This document shows positions 27,372 to 36,865 of a DNA stretch of 39,301 nt, one piece after another. The notes below the pieces were generated by a model. That model searched no databases. It saw only the letters and a program-made list of their open reading frames with translations, and was not told where the DNA came from. Source of the DNA: Betaproteobacteria bacterium (GTDB lineage: Bacteria > Pseudomonadota > Gammaproteobacteria > Burkholderiales > SG8-41); contig OMIN01000123.1 in assembly GCA_900299145.1 (NCBI GenBank), positions 1-39,301 on the forward strand, in the 5' to 3' direction. How positions within the stretch are numbered: position 1 is the stretch's first letter; each line of letters begins with the position of its first letter. The translations under genes were made by a program, and so were the position numbers.

Positions 27372-28307
27372 ATGGAATTCTTTCGTATCAAAAAAGACAT
27401 CCCCTTCATGCGCCACGCGCTGATATTCAACGTGATCTCGATGATTACGTTTGTAGTCGCTGTAGTGTCGCTGGCGACCAAGGGCTTGCATCTGGGCGTG
27501 GATTTCACCGGCGGCACGGTGATGGAGGTGAGTTACAGTCAGCCCGCCGATTTGAACAAAATACGCGATGCCATGGCCAAGCTCGGCTTCACGGAAGCCA
27601 GCGTGCAAAACTTTGGCACAACGAAAGACGTGCTGATCCGCCTGCCGGTGAAGCAGGGGGTGACCAGTGCAAAATTGTCGGAGCAGGTGCTGGGGGAACT
27701 CAAGGGCATTGATGGTTCGGTGAATCTCAAGCGCACCGAATTCGTCGGCCCTCAAGTCGGCAAGGAATTGCTTGAAGGCGGCGCGATGGCGCTGCTGTTC
27801 GTGTCACTCGGCATTGTGTTTTACCTGTGGCTGCGTTTTGAATGGAAGTTTGGCGTTTCGGCCATCATTGCCAACCTGCACGATGTGGTGATTATTTTGG
27901 GCTTCTTCTCGCTATTCCAGTGGGAGTTTTCGCTGCCGGTGTTGGCCGCGGTGCTGGCGATCCTCGGCTACTCGGTCAACGAATCGGTAGTGGTGATGGA
28001 CCGGGTGCGTGAGAATTTCCGCAACCGGCGCTTTCGTGCCACGCCCGTGCCGCAGGTGATCGACAACGCCATTACCGCCACCATGTCGCGCACCATCATT
28101 ACCCATGGCTGCACGCAACTGATGGTGTGCTCGATGCTGATATTCGGCGGCGAGACATTGCATTACTTTGCGCTGGCGCTAACCATTGGCATCTGCTTCG
28201 GCATTTATTCTTCGGTGTTCGTCGGCAGCCCGCTCCTGATGTGGCTGGGCCTGCGCCGCGAAGACCTTACGCGTGTCGAGCGCAAGGCCGCGGACGCAGT
28301 GGTGTAA
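27372..28307 (+). CDS. secF: Protein translocase subunit SecF
   Basis: Partner of SecD in the same complex. It has 311 residues. A first membrane segment (about 15-38) is followed by the GVDFTGGTVMEVSY motif, a periplasmic domain to about 130, and five membrane segments including LGYSVNESVVVMDRVRENFR. MEFFRIKKDIPFM is the expected start; the frame opens 27 codons earlier but through non-conserved sequence. The 56-base spacer after secD carries a degenerate CCTCACG repeat. Confidence 0.96.
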   Translation: MEFFRIKKDIPFMRHALIFNVISMITFVVAVVSLATKGLHLGVDFTGGTVMEVSYSQPADLNKIRDAMAKLGFTEASVQNFGTTKDVLIRLPVKQGVTSAKLSEQVLGELKGIDGSVNLKRTEFVGPQVGKELLEGGAMALLFVSLGIVFYLWLRFEWKFGVSAIIANLHDVVIILGFFSLFQWEFSLPVLAAVLAILGYSVNESVVVMDRVRENFRNRRFRATPVPQVIDNAITATMSRTIITHGCTQLMVCSMLIFGGETLHYFALALTIGICFGIYSSVFVGSPLLMWLGLRREDLTRVERKAADAVV

Positions 28308-28348
28308 CTGTTTAGCCACGCCGCGCTTAGCCCTTTCGCAGGATTTTC

Positions 28349-28993
28349 GTGGAATTCCTCGCCACCTTCATCGATATTGTCTTGCATCTGGACAAGCACT
28401 TGCAGGTGCTGATCCAGAACTACGGCGTATGGATTTACGCCATCCTGTTCCTGATTATTTTCTGCGAGACCGGGCTGGTGGTGGCGCCGTTTCTGCCCGG
28501 CGATTCGCTGCTGTTTGTCGCCGGTGCGCTGGCGGCATCAGGCAACATGTACGTGCATACGCTGTTTCTGGTATTAGTCGCGGCGTCATTCCTCGGTGAC
28601 AACACCAATTACTGGATCGGCCGCTTTCTGGGGCCCAAGGTGTTTTCGCGGGAAGGTTCGCTGCTGCTTAACCCAAAGCATCTGGAGCGCACTCAGGGTT
28701 TTTATGACCGCCATGGCGGCAAAACCGTGGTGATCGCGCGCTTCGTGCCCATTGTGCGTACTTTTGCGCCCTTCGTCGCTGGCATTGGCCGCATGGTGTA
28801 CCCGCGTTTCATGATGTTTGCTTTCGGCGGCGCGGTTCTGTGGATCGGCTCGCTGGTTTATGCCGGGTATTTTTTCGGTAATATTCCGTGGGTCAAGCAG
28901 AATCTTTCGCTGGTGATCATCGGTATCGTGGTGCTGTCGATCCTGCCCGGCATCATCGAATTCACGCGGCGAAAACTGGGCCGCGCCCGGTAG
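28349..28993 (+). CDS. DedA family (VTT domain) membrane protein
   Basis: A 214-residue DedA/SNARE-associated integral membrane protein. Family motifs are FCETGLVVAPFLPGDSLLFVAGALAA, LGDNTNYWIGRFLG, and FYDRHGGKTVVIARFVPIVRTFAPFVAGIG, the last with the conserved Arg pair. DedA proteins flip phospholipids or undecaprenyl phosphate across the inner membrane. The start is GTG at 28349 with AGGA six bases upstream. It follows secF after 41 bases and is followed four bases later by a thioesterase gene. Confidence 0.92.
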   Translation: MEFLATFIDIVLHLDKHLQVLIQNYGVWIYAILFLIIFCETGLVVAPFLPGDSLLFVAGALAASGNMYVHTLFLVLVAASFLGDNTNYWIGRFLGPKVFSREGSLLLNPKHLERTQGFYDRHGGKTVVIARFVPIVRTFAPFVAGIGRMVYPRFMMFAFGGAVLWIGSLVYAGYFFGNIPWVKQNLSLVIIGIVVLSILPGIIEFTRRKLGRAR

Positions 28994-28997
28994 CAGC

Positions 28998-29537
28998 GTG
29001 AATCTTTACCTGCGGCTGCTGTCGCTGCTGCTGCGCCTGTGGATACAGCAGCCGCCGCGCCGCGACATGCTCGAAGAATCACGCGTGGCGTTTCGCGTGT
29101 TGCCCAATGATTGCGACATCAATTTCCACATGAACAACGGGCGTTACCTGTCGTTCATGGATTTGGGGCGCGTGCACCTGATGGCGCAAAGCGGCCTGCT
29201 GCCAGTCATCCTCAAGCAGGGCTGGATGCCGGTGCTGACGGCCGCCGAAATCAATTTCATCCGCTCCATCGCGCCGCTGCAAAAGTTTGAGCTGGTAACG
29301 CGGTTGGTAAGCTGGGACGACAAATACTTTTACATCGAGCAGAAATTCGAATCGCGCGGTGCGCTGTGCGCGCACGCCTACGTGAAAGGCCTGTTTCTGT
29401 TGAAGGGCGCGAAGGTCAGCAACGCTGAGGTGGTTGCCGCGTCCGGCTATGCCGGTGCGCCGCCACCGTTGCCCGAGGAACTGCGGCTATGGGCCGAGTT
29501 GGGCAACGCCAAGAAGCAGCGCGCGACTGAAAATTAA
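28998..29537 (+). CDS. Acyl-CoA thioesterase-like hotdog protein (THEM6-type)
   Basis: A 179-residue hotdog-fold protein. A hydrophobic N-terminus (residues 1-17) is followed by RVLPNDCDINFHMNNGRYLSFMDLGR, the catalytic-like segment with Asp and HMNN. Later come INFIRSIAPLQKFELVTRLVSWDDKYFYIEQ and a Pro-rich C-terminus. It resembles the THEM6 subgroup, whose activity is poorly known. The GTG start is at 28998. It is the second hotdog thioesterase in the window; the two are not close paralogs. Confidence 0.85.
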   Translation: MNLYLRLLSLLLRLWIQQPPRRDMLEESRVAFRVLPNDCDINFHMNNGRYLSFMDLGRVHLMAQSGLLPVILKQGWMPVLTAAEINFIRSIAPLQKFELVTRLVSWDDKYFYIEQKFESRGALCAHAYVKGLFLLKGAKVSNAEVVAASGYAGAPPPLPEELRLWAELGNAKKQRATEN

Positions 29538-29540
29538 CTA

Positions 29541-29558
29541 AATAAAAACAGATACTTA
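29541..29558 (+). repeat. AT-rich 18-bp dispersed repeat, copy 6
   Basis: AATAAAAACAGATACTTA has one mismatch to the consensus, the same A-to-G change as copy 3. It begins four bases after the thioesterase stop, in the 44-base gap between convergent genes (thioesterase plus, fhs minus). No terminator hairpin is visible there. Confidence 0.85.
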
Positions 29559-29581
29559 TGGTGATATTGGCACGGGACTGA

Positions 29582-31255
29582 TCAGAACAGCCCGACCACC
29601 TTGCCGTCATCGGTCAGGTCAATTTTCTCCGCCGACGGCACCTTGGGCAGGCCCGGCATGGTCATGATGTCGCCGCAAATCATCACGATGAATTCCGCGC
29701 CGGCCGAGAGCCGCACTTCGCGCACGTTGACGACGTGCCCGCTTGGCGCGCCGCGCAGATTCGGGTCGGTAGAGAACGACGACTGCGTCTTCGCCACGCA
29801 CACCGGGTAATGGCCATAGCCGCCTTCCTGCAACTCCTTGATGCGGTTGCGCACCTTGGAGTCAGCGGTGATGTCCGACGCGCCATAAACCTTGGTGGCG
29901 ACTTTTTTCATCTTGTCCCACAACGTATCGCTGTCTTCGTACACATACGTCGGGTTGGACGGGCCGTCGCACAGCTCGACCACGATCTTCGCCAGATCAG
30001 CCGCGCCCTTGCCGCCTTCAGCCCAGTGGTTGGCCACCACGACCTTGACGCCGAGCTTGGCGACGCGCTTGGTTAGGAGCTTCATCTCCGCGTCGGTGTC
30101 GGCGGTAAAGCGGTTGATCGACACCACGCAGGGGATGCCGTAGACGCTCTTCACGTTGTTCACATGGCGCTCGAGGTTGACCATGCCTTTACTCAGCGCG
30201 TCGAGGTTTTCCACACTCAATTGGTCGCGCGCGGCGCCGCCATGGTGTTTCAATGCGCGCACAGTAGCGACGATCACGCCAGCGGACGGCTTCAAGCCCG
30301 CTTTGCGGCATTTGATGTCGAGGAATTTTTCGGCACCGAGGTCGGCGCCGAAGCCGGCTTCGGTCACCACGTAATCGGCGAGCTTCAAACCGGCCTTGGT
30401 CGCCAGCACGGTGTTGCAGCCATGCGCAATGTTGGCAAACGGCCCGCCATGCACAAAGGCCGGGTTGTTCTCCAGCGTCTGCACGAGGTTGGGCGCGAGC
30501 TGATCTTTCAGCAGCACCGTCATCGCACCATGCGCTTTCAGGTCGCGTGCGCGCAGCGGCTTACCCTCGCGCGTATAGCCAAACACGATGTTGCCGAGGC
30601 GTTCCTTCAAATCCTTGAGCGAAGTGGCGAGACAGAAAATCGCCATGACTTCGGAGGCCACGACGATGTCAAAGCCATCCTCGCGCGGGTAACCGTTGGC
30701 TGTGCCACCCAGGGACACCACGATGTCGCGCAATGCGCGGTCGTTCATGTCCATCACGCGCTTCCAGGTGATGCGGCGCGGATCGATGCCGAGCGCGTTG
30801 CCCTGCGTGATGTGGTTGTCGATCATCGCCGCCAGCAGATTGTTGGCAAGGCCAATTGCGCCAAAATCGCCGGTGAAGTGCAGATTGATATCCTCCATCG
30901 GCACGATTTGCGCGTAGCCGCCGCCCGCCGCGCCGCCCTTCACGCCAAACACGGGGCCGAGCGAAGGCTCACGCAAACAAATGATCGCTTTCTTGCCGAT
31001 ATGGTTGAGCGCATCGCCCAAACCCACCGTGGTGGTGGTCTTGCCCTCGCCCGCCGGCGTGGGACTGATCGCGGTCACGAGAATCAGCTTGCCGTCTTTT
31101 TTGTCCTTGAGCGAATTTACATAGTCCAGCGACACCTTGGCCTTATAGTGGCCGTAGGGCACGAGATGGTCGTCGGAGATGCCGATTTTCTTGGCGATCT
31201 CGGTAATGCGCTGCATTTTTGCAGCCTGTGCGATTTCGATGTCTGATAGTGCCAT
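29582..31255 (-). CDS. fhs: Formate-tetrahydrofolate ligase
   Basis: ATP-dependent activation of formate to 10-formyl-THF, feeding purine synthesis and one-carbon metabolism. It has 557 residues, full length. The P-loop is [39 protein letters not shown] and [20 protein letters not shown] are family hallmarks. AGGAGA lies seven bases before ATG. It is downstream of the formate dehydrogenase genes on the same strand, so formate made in the cell can be either oxidised or assimilated by products of this cluster. Confidence 0.97.
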   Translation of the reverse strand: MALSDIEIAQAAKMQRITEIAKKIGISDDHLVPYGHYKAKVSLDYVNSLKDKKDGKLILVTAISPTPAGEGKTTTTVGLGDALNHIGKKAIICLREPSLGPVFGVKGGAAGGGYAQIVPMEDINLHFTGDFGAIGLANNLLAAMIDNHITQGNALGIDPRRITWKRVMDMNDRALRDIVVSLGGTANGYPREDGFDIVVASEVMAIFCLATSLKDLKERLGNIVFGYTREGKPLRARDLKAHGAMTVLLKDQLAPNLVQTLENNPAFVHGGPFANIAHGCNTVLATKAGLKLADYVVTEAGFGADLGAEKFLDIKCRKAGLKPSAGVIVATVRALKHHGGAARDQLSVENLDALSKGMVNLERHVNNVKSVYGIPCVVSINRFTADTDAEMKLLTKRVAKLGVKVVVANHWAEGGKGAADLAKIVVELCDGPSNPTYVYEDSDTLWDKMKKVATKVYGASDITADSKVRNRIKELQEGGYGHYPVCVAKTQSSFSTDPNLRGAPSGHVVNVREVRLSAGAEFIVMICGDIMTMPGLPKVPSAEKIDLTDDGKVVGLF

Positions 31256-31290
31256 TTACATTTCTCCTGAAACAAAATTCAAAATTTTCG

Positions 31291-31353
31291 CCGCGAAGGA
31301 AAGCAAAAGAATGTCGTTCCGCTCCCTGTGTGCGTTTGCGTCTTTGCGGTAAA
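31291..31353. repeat. Imperfect inverted repeat in the fdsA-fhs spacer
   Basis: CCGCGAAGGAAAGCAAA (31291-31307) and the region TTTGCGTCTTTGCGG (31335-31349) are imperfect inverted copies of a CCGCAAAGACGCAAA-type sequence. This spacer of 109 bases has no gene and no U-tract terminator. It is a further example of repeats placed at gene junctions in this window. Confidence 0.35.
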
Positions 31354-31364
31354 GGTTGTTGTTC

Positions 31365-34166
31365 TTAGACAGCCGCCAAAGCCTGCCCGCCGCCATAACT
31401 CGACACCGGCGCCAGCTCACCGCCCTTGGTTATTTTCACCGCGCAGTATTTGAATTCGGGAATCTTGCCGAACGGATCAAGCGCCGGGTTGGTCAGCAGG
31501 TTTGCCGCTGCTTCGTAGTAACAGAACGGAATGAATACCGCACCACGGGGCGTACCGTCGTCGGCGCGCGCGTAGAGCGACACGATGCCGCGACGCGACG
31601 CCACACTGATGACCTCGCCTGGCTTCGCACCCATGGCATCCAGATCAAGCGGGTGTATCAGTGCGGTCGGCTCAGGCTCTATGGCATCCAGCACGGACGC
31701 GCGCCTGGTCATTGCGCCAGTGTGCCAATGCTCCAGTTGCCGGCCGGTAATCAGCACGAACGGGTATTCGCCATCCGGCCGCTCGTTGGCGGGCATCACA
31801 TCCGCCGGGACAAATTTGGCGCGCCCTGTCGGCGTTGGAAATTTATCAACAAAAACAATAGGTTGGCCAGGGTCGCCTTCCAGCTCGCAGGGGTAGGTGA
31901 CGCTGCTGTCGCGCTCCAACCTATCCCACGTGATGCCGGCAATGCTGTTCATGCCTCGACGCATTTCGTTGAACACATCGGCAGGGCCATTGTAGTTCCA
32001 GTCCAGCCCCATGCGGCGCGCGATTTCCTGAATGATCCACAAATCCGGCTTCGCCTCGCCCGGCGCGTCGAGCGCACGCCGGCCCAGCTGCACCATGCGA
32101 TCGGTATTGGTCACCGTGCCGTCCTTCTCGGGCCACGCGGTGGCGGGCAAAATTACATCGGCGTGATAGCAGGTTTCGGTCAGGAAAATCTCCTCCACCA
32201 CCAGATGATCAAGCTTTGCGAGCGCCTCGCGCGCGTGGTGCGCGTCGGGGTCAGACATCGCGGGATTCTCGCCCATGATGTACATGCCGTTGATTTTGTC
32301 GTCGAGAATCTCATGAACAATTTCGACCACCGTCAAACCGGGTTTGGGATCCAGCGCCACGCCCCATAGCTTTTCAAAACGCTCGCGCCCTGCATCGACG
32401 TTCACGCGCTGATAGTCAGGCAAAAACATCGGGATCAGGCCGGAATCCGAAGCGCCCTGCACGTTGTTCTGGCCACGCAGCGGATGCAGGCCGGAACCCG
32501 GCTTGCCGATCTGCCCGGTCATCAACGTCAGTGCAATCAGGCAGCGCGCATTGTCGGTGCCGTGGACATGCTGCGACACGCCCATGCCCCACAGAATCAT
32601 CGAACCCTTGGATTTGGCGTAAACCCGCGCGACTTCCTTGATCGTCTCGGCGGGTATACCACAAACCGGCGCCATGGCTTCGGGGCTGTAGCCCTCGACA
32701 TTCTTCTTCAAGTCCTCGTAACCAATAGTGCGCGATGCGATAAACGCCTCGTCCACAAGATTCTCGTGCACGATGGTGTGCATCATGGCGTTGAGCAACG
32801 CCACATCGGTGTCCGGCTTGAACTGCAAATAGTATTTGGCGTGTCGCGCCAGTTCCGAACGACGCGGGTCGGCGTAGATAAACGTGGCGCCGCGCTTGGC
32901 CGCATTTTTGATCCAGGTCGCCGCCACCGGATGGTTGGAGATCGGGTTTGCGCCGATAAGGAAAATCACCTCGGCGTGCTGCACATCGCTGACCTGATTC
33001 GAAACTGCGCCTGAAGACACACCTTCCATCAATGCGGCGACACTCGATGCATGGCAAAGCCGCGTGCAGTGATCGACATTGTTGCTGCCAAAGCCCGTGC
33101 GCACGAGCTTCTGGAAGAGATACGCCTCCTCGTTCGTGCCTTTCGCCGAACCAAACCCCGCCAGCGCACCCTTGCCTTTGCTGTCGCGAATGGCCTTGAG
33201 TTTGCCCGCTGCGAGTTCAAGCGCCTCTTCCCACGACGCCTCGCGGAAGTATTCCAGCGGATTCGACGGGTCCATGGTGAAGTCCGCGTGCTTGGGCACG
33301 CCAGGCTTGCGGATCAGCGGCTTGGTCAGCCGCTGCTTGTGATGCACATAGTCAAAACCGTAGCGCCCCTTTACACACAAGCGGTTGTGATTGGATGGGC
33401 CATCGCGGCCTTCAACGCTAATGATCTTGTTGTTCTTGACGTTATACGTAAGCTGGCAGCCTACCCCGCAGTACGGGCACACGGAATGAACTTGCTTGTC
33501 GGGTTTGGCGAGCCCTGCCTCCCGTGCGGGCATGAGCGCACCCGTGGGACAGGCCTGCACACATTCGCCACAGGCAACACAGGTCGAGGCGCCCATCGGG
33601 TCATTGACGTCAAACACGATGCTGGAATGCCCGCCACGATACGCATAACCGATGACATCGTTCACCTGCTCCTCGCGGCAGGCGCGCACACAGCGCGTAC
33701 ATTGAATGCACGAATCCAGATTCACCGCGATGGCGTGATGCGACAAGTCAGCCTGCGGTTGGTGGCGCGCCTCAAAGCGCGGCTTGCCCACATTGAGCTT
33801 GGCAGCCCATTGATCAAGCTCCGACTTCAGCGTGTGGCGCTTTTCCGGCATATCGGAAAGCAACAGCTCCAGCACCATCTTCTGCGACTTCACCGCACGG
33901 TCGCTGTTCGTGGTGACTTCCATGCCCTTCACCGGGTTGCGGCAGCAGGAGGCCGCCAGCACGCGCTCGCCTTTCACTTCCACCACGCAGGCACGGCAGT
34001 TGCCGTCCGGGCGCATGCCCTCCTTGTAGCAAAGGTGCGGAATCTCCACGCCGTGGCGCTTGGCGGCCTGAATGATAGTTTCGCCCGGATGTGCGCTGAC
34101 ATCCTTGCCGTTCAACTTGAATTCGACGGGCATGGCGGCGTGTTCGTGGTTGCTATGCGCGGTCAT
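31365..34166 (-). CDS. fdsA: NAD-dependent formate dehydrogenase alpha (molybdenum) subunit
   Basis: Catalytic subunit of a cytosolic FdsABG-type formate dehydrogenase. It has 933 residues. An N-terminal [2Fe-2S] domain has Cys46, Cys57, Cys60 and Cys74/75. Two [4Fe-4S] sites follow (CIQCTRCVRAC at 153-163 and CVACGECVQAC at 196-206). The cluster near the cofactor is CPYCGVGC plus Cys264. The bis-MGD domain has the probable Mo ligand Cys371 followed by His372 in CTRLCHASS. A His/Cys cluster motif expected near residues 105-125 is not seen. ATG overlaps the fused gamma-beta subunit stop (ATGA). No fdhD/fdsC or fdsD gene is in the window. Confidence 0.94.
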   Translation of the reverse strand: MTAHSNHEHAAMPVEFKLNGKDVSAHPGETIIQAAKRHGVEIPHLCYKEGMRPDGNCRACVVEVKGERVLAASCCRNPVKGMEVTTNSDRAVKSQKMVLELLLSDMPEKRHTLKSELDQWAAKLNVGKPRFEARHQPQADLSHHAIAVNLDSCIQCTRCVRACREEQVNDVIGYAYRGGHSSIVFDVNDPMGASTCVACGECVQACPTGALMPAREAGLAKPDKQVHSVCPYCGVGCQLTYNVKNNKIISVEGRDGPSNHNRLCVKGRYGFDYVHHKQRLTKPLIRKPGVPKHADFTMDPSNPLEYFREASWEEALELAAGKLKAIRDSKGKGALAGFGSAKGTNEEAYLFQKLVRTGFGSNNVDHCTRLCHASSVAALMEGVSSGAVSNQVSDVQHAEVIFLIGANPISNHPVAATWIKNAAKRGATFIYADPRRSELARHAKYYLQFKPDTDVALLNAMMHTIVHENLVDEAFIASRTIGYEDLKKNVEGYSPEAMAPVCGIPAETIKEVARVYAKSKGSMILWGMGVSQHVHGTDNARCLIALTLMTGQIGKPGSGLHPLRGQNNVQGASDSGLIPMFLPDYQRVNVDAGRERFEKLWGVALDPKPGLTVVEIVHEILDDKINGMYIMGENPAMSDPDAHHAREALAKLDHLVVEEIFLTETCYHADVILPATAWPEKDGTVTNTDRMVQLGRRALDAPGEAKPDLWIIQEIARRMGLDWNYNGPADVFNEMRRGMNSIAGITWDRLERDSSVTYPCELEGDPGQPIVFVDKFPTPTGRAKFVPADVMPANERPDGEYPFVLITGRQLEHWHTGAMTRRASVLDAIEPEPTALIHPLDLDAMGAKPGEVISVASRRGIVSLYARADDGTPRGAVFIPFCYYEAAANLLTNPALDPFGKIPEFKYCAVKITKGGELAPVSSYGGGQALAAV

Positions 34167-35854
34167 TGAATTTCCTTGGGAAAGTATTTCATGACGCAGC
34201 GAATCGGATTCGGTGCAGCCTGCCCCAAGCCGCAAATGGACGCATCCGCCATCGCGCCGGACAGCTCTTCCAGCAGCGACTGATCCCACGTGGATTTGTC
34301 CATGAGGTTCAGCGCCTTTTGCGTGCCAACACGGCACGGCGTGCACTGCCCGCATGATTCATGCGAGAAGAACTTCATGATGTTTTTCGCGGCGGCAGCG
34401 GCTTTGTCCTGCTCCGACAGAATGATCACCGCCGCCGAGCCGATGAAGCAGCCGTATTGATTCAGCGTATCGAAATCGAGCGGGATGTCGCCCATGCTGG
34501 CCGGCAAAATGCCGCCGGACGCGCCACCCGGCAGGTACGCATAAAACGTATGCCCCCGCAGCATGCCGCCGCAGTACTCGGCAATCAGTTCCTTGACTGT
34601 GATGCCTGCCGGCGCGAGGTGCACGCCCGGCTTGTTGACGCGGCCTGAAACGGAAAAGGAGCGCAACCCCTTGCGGCCATTGCGCCCGTGCGAGGTGAAC
34701 CACTCGGCGCCCTTCTCAAGAATATCGCGCACCCAGTACAGCGTTTCCATGTTGTGCTCAAGCGTCGGGCGGCCAAACAACCCCACCTGAGCCACATACG
34801 GCGGGCGTAGCCGCGGCATGCCGCGCTTGCCTTCGATGGATTCGATCATCGCGGATTCTTCGCCGCAGATGTAAGCGCCCGCGCCACGTCGCAAATGAAT
34901 CACTGGCAGCGCACATGGCGGATTGGCCTTGAGCGCGGCGATCTCGCGCTCCAGCACGGCGCGCACACCGGCGTATTCGTCACGCAGGTAGATGTACACC
35001 TCGGCAATATCCACCGCCCACGCGGCGATGACGACACCTTCGAGAAAGCGATGCGGATCACGTTCGAGGTAATAACGGTCTTTGAACGTGCCCGGTTCGC
35101 CTTCGTCGATGTTCACCGCCATCAGGCGCGGGCCTTTTTCCGCGCGCACGATGCGCCACTTGCGCCCCGATGGAAAACCCGCGCCGCCCAGCCCGCGCAG
35201 GCCGGAATCTTCCATGACCTTGATGACATCTTCGACACTGCGCTGACCGCCTACACAACTGCGCGCCAGCGCGTAACCACCCGATTTTAAATAATCGTTC
35301 AAAAACAAATACTTGGGTTCATCGCACGTCGTGCGCTTTGCAGCCACCAGCGGCGCCACCTTGTCCACCGTCGCCTGCGGCACCGGGTTTTGCCCCACCA
35401 CAGCCACGGGCGCTTGCTCGCAGCGCCCCACGCATGGCGCGGGGATCACGCGCACGCCGTCACCCAACGCCTTCTTCAATTCTGCGATCAGCGAGTTGGC
35501 GCCGCCCATTTCACAAGAAAGCGAATCGCACACGCGAACGGTCAGTGCGGGCGGCGGCGTGTCGCCTTCTTTCACGATATCGAAGTGGTGATAGAAACTC
35601 GCCACCTCGAACACTTCGGTTTGCGCGAGCTTCATCTCGCGCGCGAGCGCCGCGATGTGCACGGCCGAGATATGGCCGAACTTGTCTTGAATCTTGTGCA
35701 GATGTTCGATCAACAGATCGCGGCGGCGCGGCGCGTCACCGAGTAGCGCCTGCACTTCGGCGAGCGCATCGGGCGCGACCATTCGGCCCTTGGGTTGCCC
35801 GCGGCCACGGCGTTGCTCGCCTTCCCCCGTGCGTCTGATTTCAGCGCGTTCCAA
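34163..35854 (-). CDS. fdsB: Formate dehydrogenase fused gamma-beta subunit (NuoE-NuoF type)
   Basis: Diaphorase unit of the formate dehydrogenase, passing electrons to NAD+. The 563 residues form a fusion. The NuoE/FdsG-like thioredoxin fold (about 25-165) has [2Fe-2S] ligands Cys109, Cys114, Cys141 and Cys145. The NuoF/FdsB-like part starts near 205 with the FMN/NAD loop GLRGLGGAGFPSGRKW and ends with the [4Fe-4S] motif ESCGQCTPCR. Fused forms are known in other formate dehydrogenases. TTG at 35854 has an excellent site (GGAGGGG, eight bases away); an in-frame ATG at 35782 has a weaker AAGGG. The linker (residues 181-186) is encoded by repeat copy 7. Confidence 0.93.
   Translation of the reverse strand: MERAEIRRTGEGEQRRGRGQPKGRMVAPDALAEVQALLGDAPRRRDLLIEHLHKIQDKFGHISAVHIAALAREMKLAQTEVFEVASFYHHFDIVKEGDTPPPALTVRVCDSLSCEMGGANSLIAELKKALGDGVRVIPAPCVGRCEQAPVAVVGQNPVPQATVDKVAPLVAAKRTTCDEPKYLFLNDYLKSGGYALARSCVGGQRSVEDVIKVMEDSGLRGLGGAGFPSGRKWRIVRAEKGPRLMAVNIDEGEPGTFKDRYYLERDPHRFLEGVVIAAWAVDIAEVYIYLRDEYAGVRAVLEREIAALKANPPCALPVIHLRRGAGAYICGEESAMIESIEGKRGMPRLRPPYVAQVGLFGRPTLEHNMETLYWVRDILEKGAEWFTSHGRNGRKGLRSFSVSGRVNKPGVHLAPAGITVKELIAEYCGGMLRGHTFYAYLPGGASGGILPASMGDIPLDFDTLNQYGCFIGSAAVIILSEQDKAAAAAKNIMKFFSHESCGQCTPCRVGTQKALNLMDKSTWDQSLLEELSGAMADASICGLGQAAPNPIRCVMKYFPKEIQ
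35298..35315 (+). repeat. AT-rich dispersed repeat, copy 7, inside the fused formate dehydrogenase gene
   Basis: TTCAAAAACAAATACTTG matches the consensus at 14 of 18 positions, with the central 14 bases (35301-35314) identical. It lies in the coding sequence of the linker between the NuoE-like and NuoF-like domains, where it encodes KYLFL on the minus strand. It is the only copy within a gene. Confidence 0.55.
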
Positions 35855-35976
35855 CTTTGCTGCCCCTCCAACTTATTGTCTAACAGCGCTCCGGGTCAAG
35901 GCGCGGCCTCTTCCGTCGGAAGCGCCGTATCCCGCCATGCCGGGGAGGGGTGCCGCTGGTACTTGATTTCCTGTGA

Positions 35977-36855
35977 TTACTTCAAAACCGACTTCATCAA
36001 CTTGCCCATCTCCGCAGGATTGCGCGTGACCTTGATCCCGCACTCTTCCATCGCCTCGAGCTTGCTTTGAGCCGTGCCCTTGCCGCCGGAAATAATCGCG
36101 CCAGCGTGGCCCATGCGTTTGCCCGGCGGCGCGGTCAGGCCGGCAATAAAACCAATCACCGGCTTTTTCATGTTCGCCTTGACCCAGCGCGCGCAGTCTT
36201 CTTCGTCGCTGCCGCCGATCTCGCCCACCATCACCACCGCTTCGGTCTGCGGATCGTCGTTAAACATTTTCATCACGTCGATGTGCTTTAACCCGTTCAC
36301 CGGATCGCCGCCGATACCCACGCATGATGATTGCCCCAGCCCCACTTCCATAAGTTGCCCCACGGCTTCGTAGGTCAGCGTGCCTGAGCGCGACAGCACG
36401 CCAATCGGGCCCTTCTTGTGGATGTGGCCGGGCATGATGCCGATTTTGCATTCATCGGGCGTGATCACGCCGGGGCAGTTCGGGCCGATGAGTTTGGTGC
36501 GCTTGCCGATCATTTTGTATTTGGTGCGGATCATGTCACGCACCGGAATGCCATCGGTGATGCAGATCACCAGATCAAGATCAGCCTCCACCGCTTCATC
36601 AATGGCGGCGGCGGCAAAAGGTGGCGGTACGTAAATTACTGACACGTTCGCACCGGTGCGGGCTTTCGCCTCTTTGACGGTCTCGAAAATCGGGATGCCT
36701 TCAAAATTCTGCCCGCCCTTTTTGGGCGTCACGCCGGCGACGTAGCACGCCGCGCCGTTGGCATATTCCTTACCGGCTTTGGTATGAAACTGGCCGGTCT
36801 TTCCAGTGATACCTTGAGTGAGAACGCGCGTATTTTTATCGATGAGTATGGACAT
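35977..36855 (-). CDS. sucD: Succinate-CoA ligase alpha subunit
   Basis: Alpha subunit of succinyl-CoA synthetase (TCA cycle, substrate-level phosphorylation). It has 292 residues. The CoA-binding N-terminus is [30 protein letters not shown] and [10 protein letters not shown] follow. The phosphorylated His is in [17 protein letters not shown]. It lies ten bases after sucC. The 122-base gap to the fds gene has no U-tract terminator, so read-through into fds is possible. A malate-CoA ligase role cannot be excluded by sequence alone, but family appearance favours sucD. Confidence 0.96.
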   Translation of the reverse strand: MSILIDKNTRVLTQGITGKTGQFHTKAGKEYANGAACYVAGVTPKKGGQNFEGIPIFETVKEAKARTGANVSVIYVPPPFAAAAIDEAVEADLDLVICITDGIPVRDMIRTKYKMIGKRTKLIGPNCPGVITPDECKIGIMPGHIHKKGPIGVLSRSGTLTYEAVGQLMEVGLGQSSCVGIGGDPVNGLKHIDVMKMFNDDPQTEAVVMVGEIGGSDEEDCARWVKANMKKPVIGFIAGLTAPPGKRMGHAGAIISGGKGTAQSKLEAMEECGIKVTRNPAEMGKLMKSVLK

Positions 36856-36865
36856 GGCGTGTCTC

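Noticed and set aside
33051-34169. 372-codon plus-strand frame opposite fdsA (and the similar 30164-31246 frame opposite fhs)
   Set aside because: Antisense shadows with Ala/Arg/His-rich translations; the true genes are on the minus strand with intact cofactor motifs.
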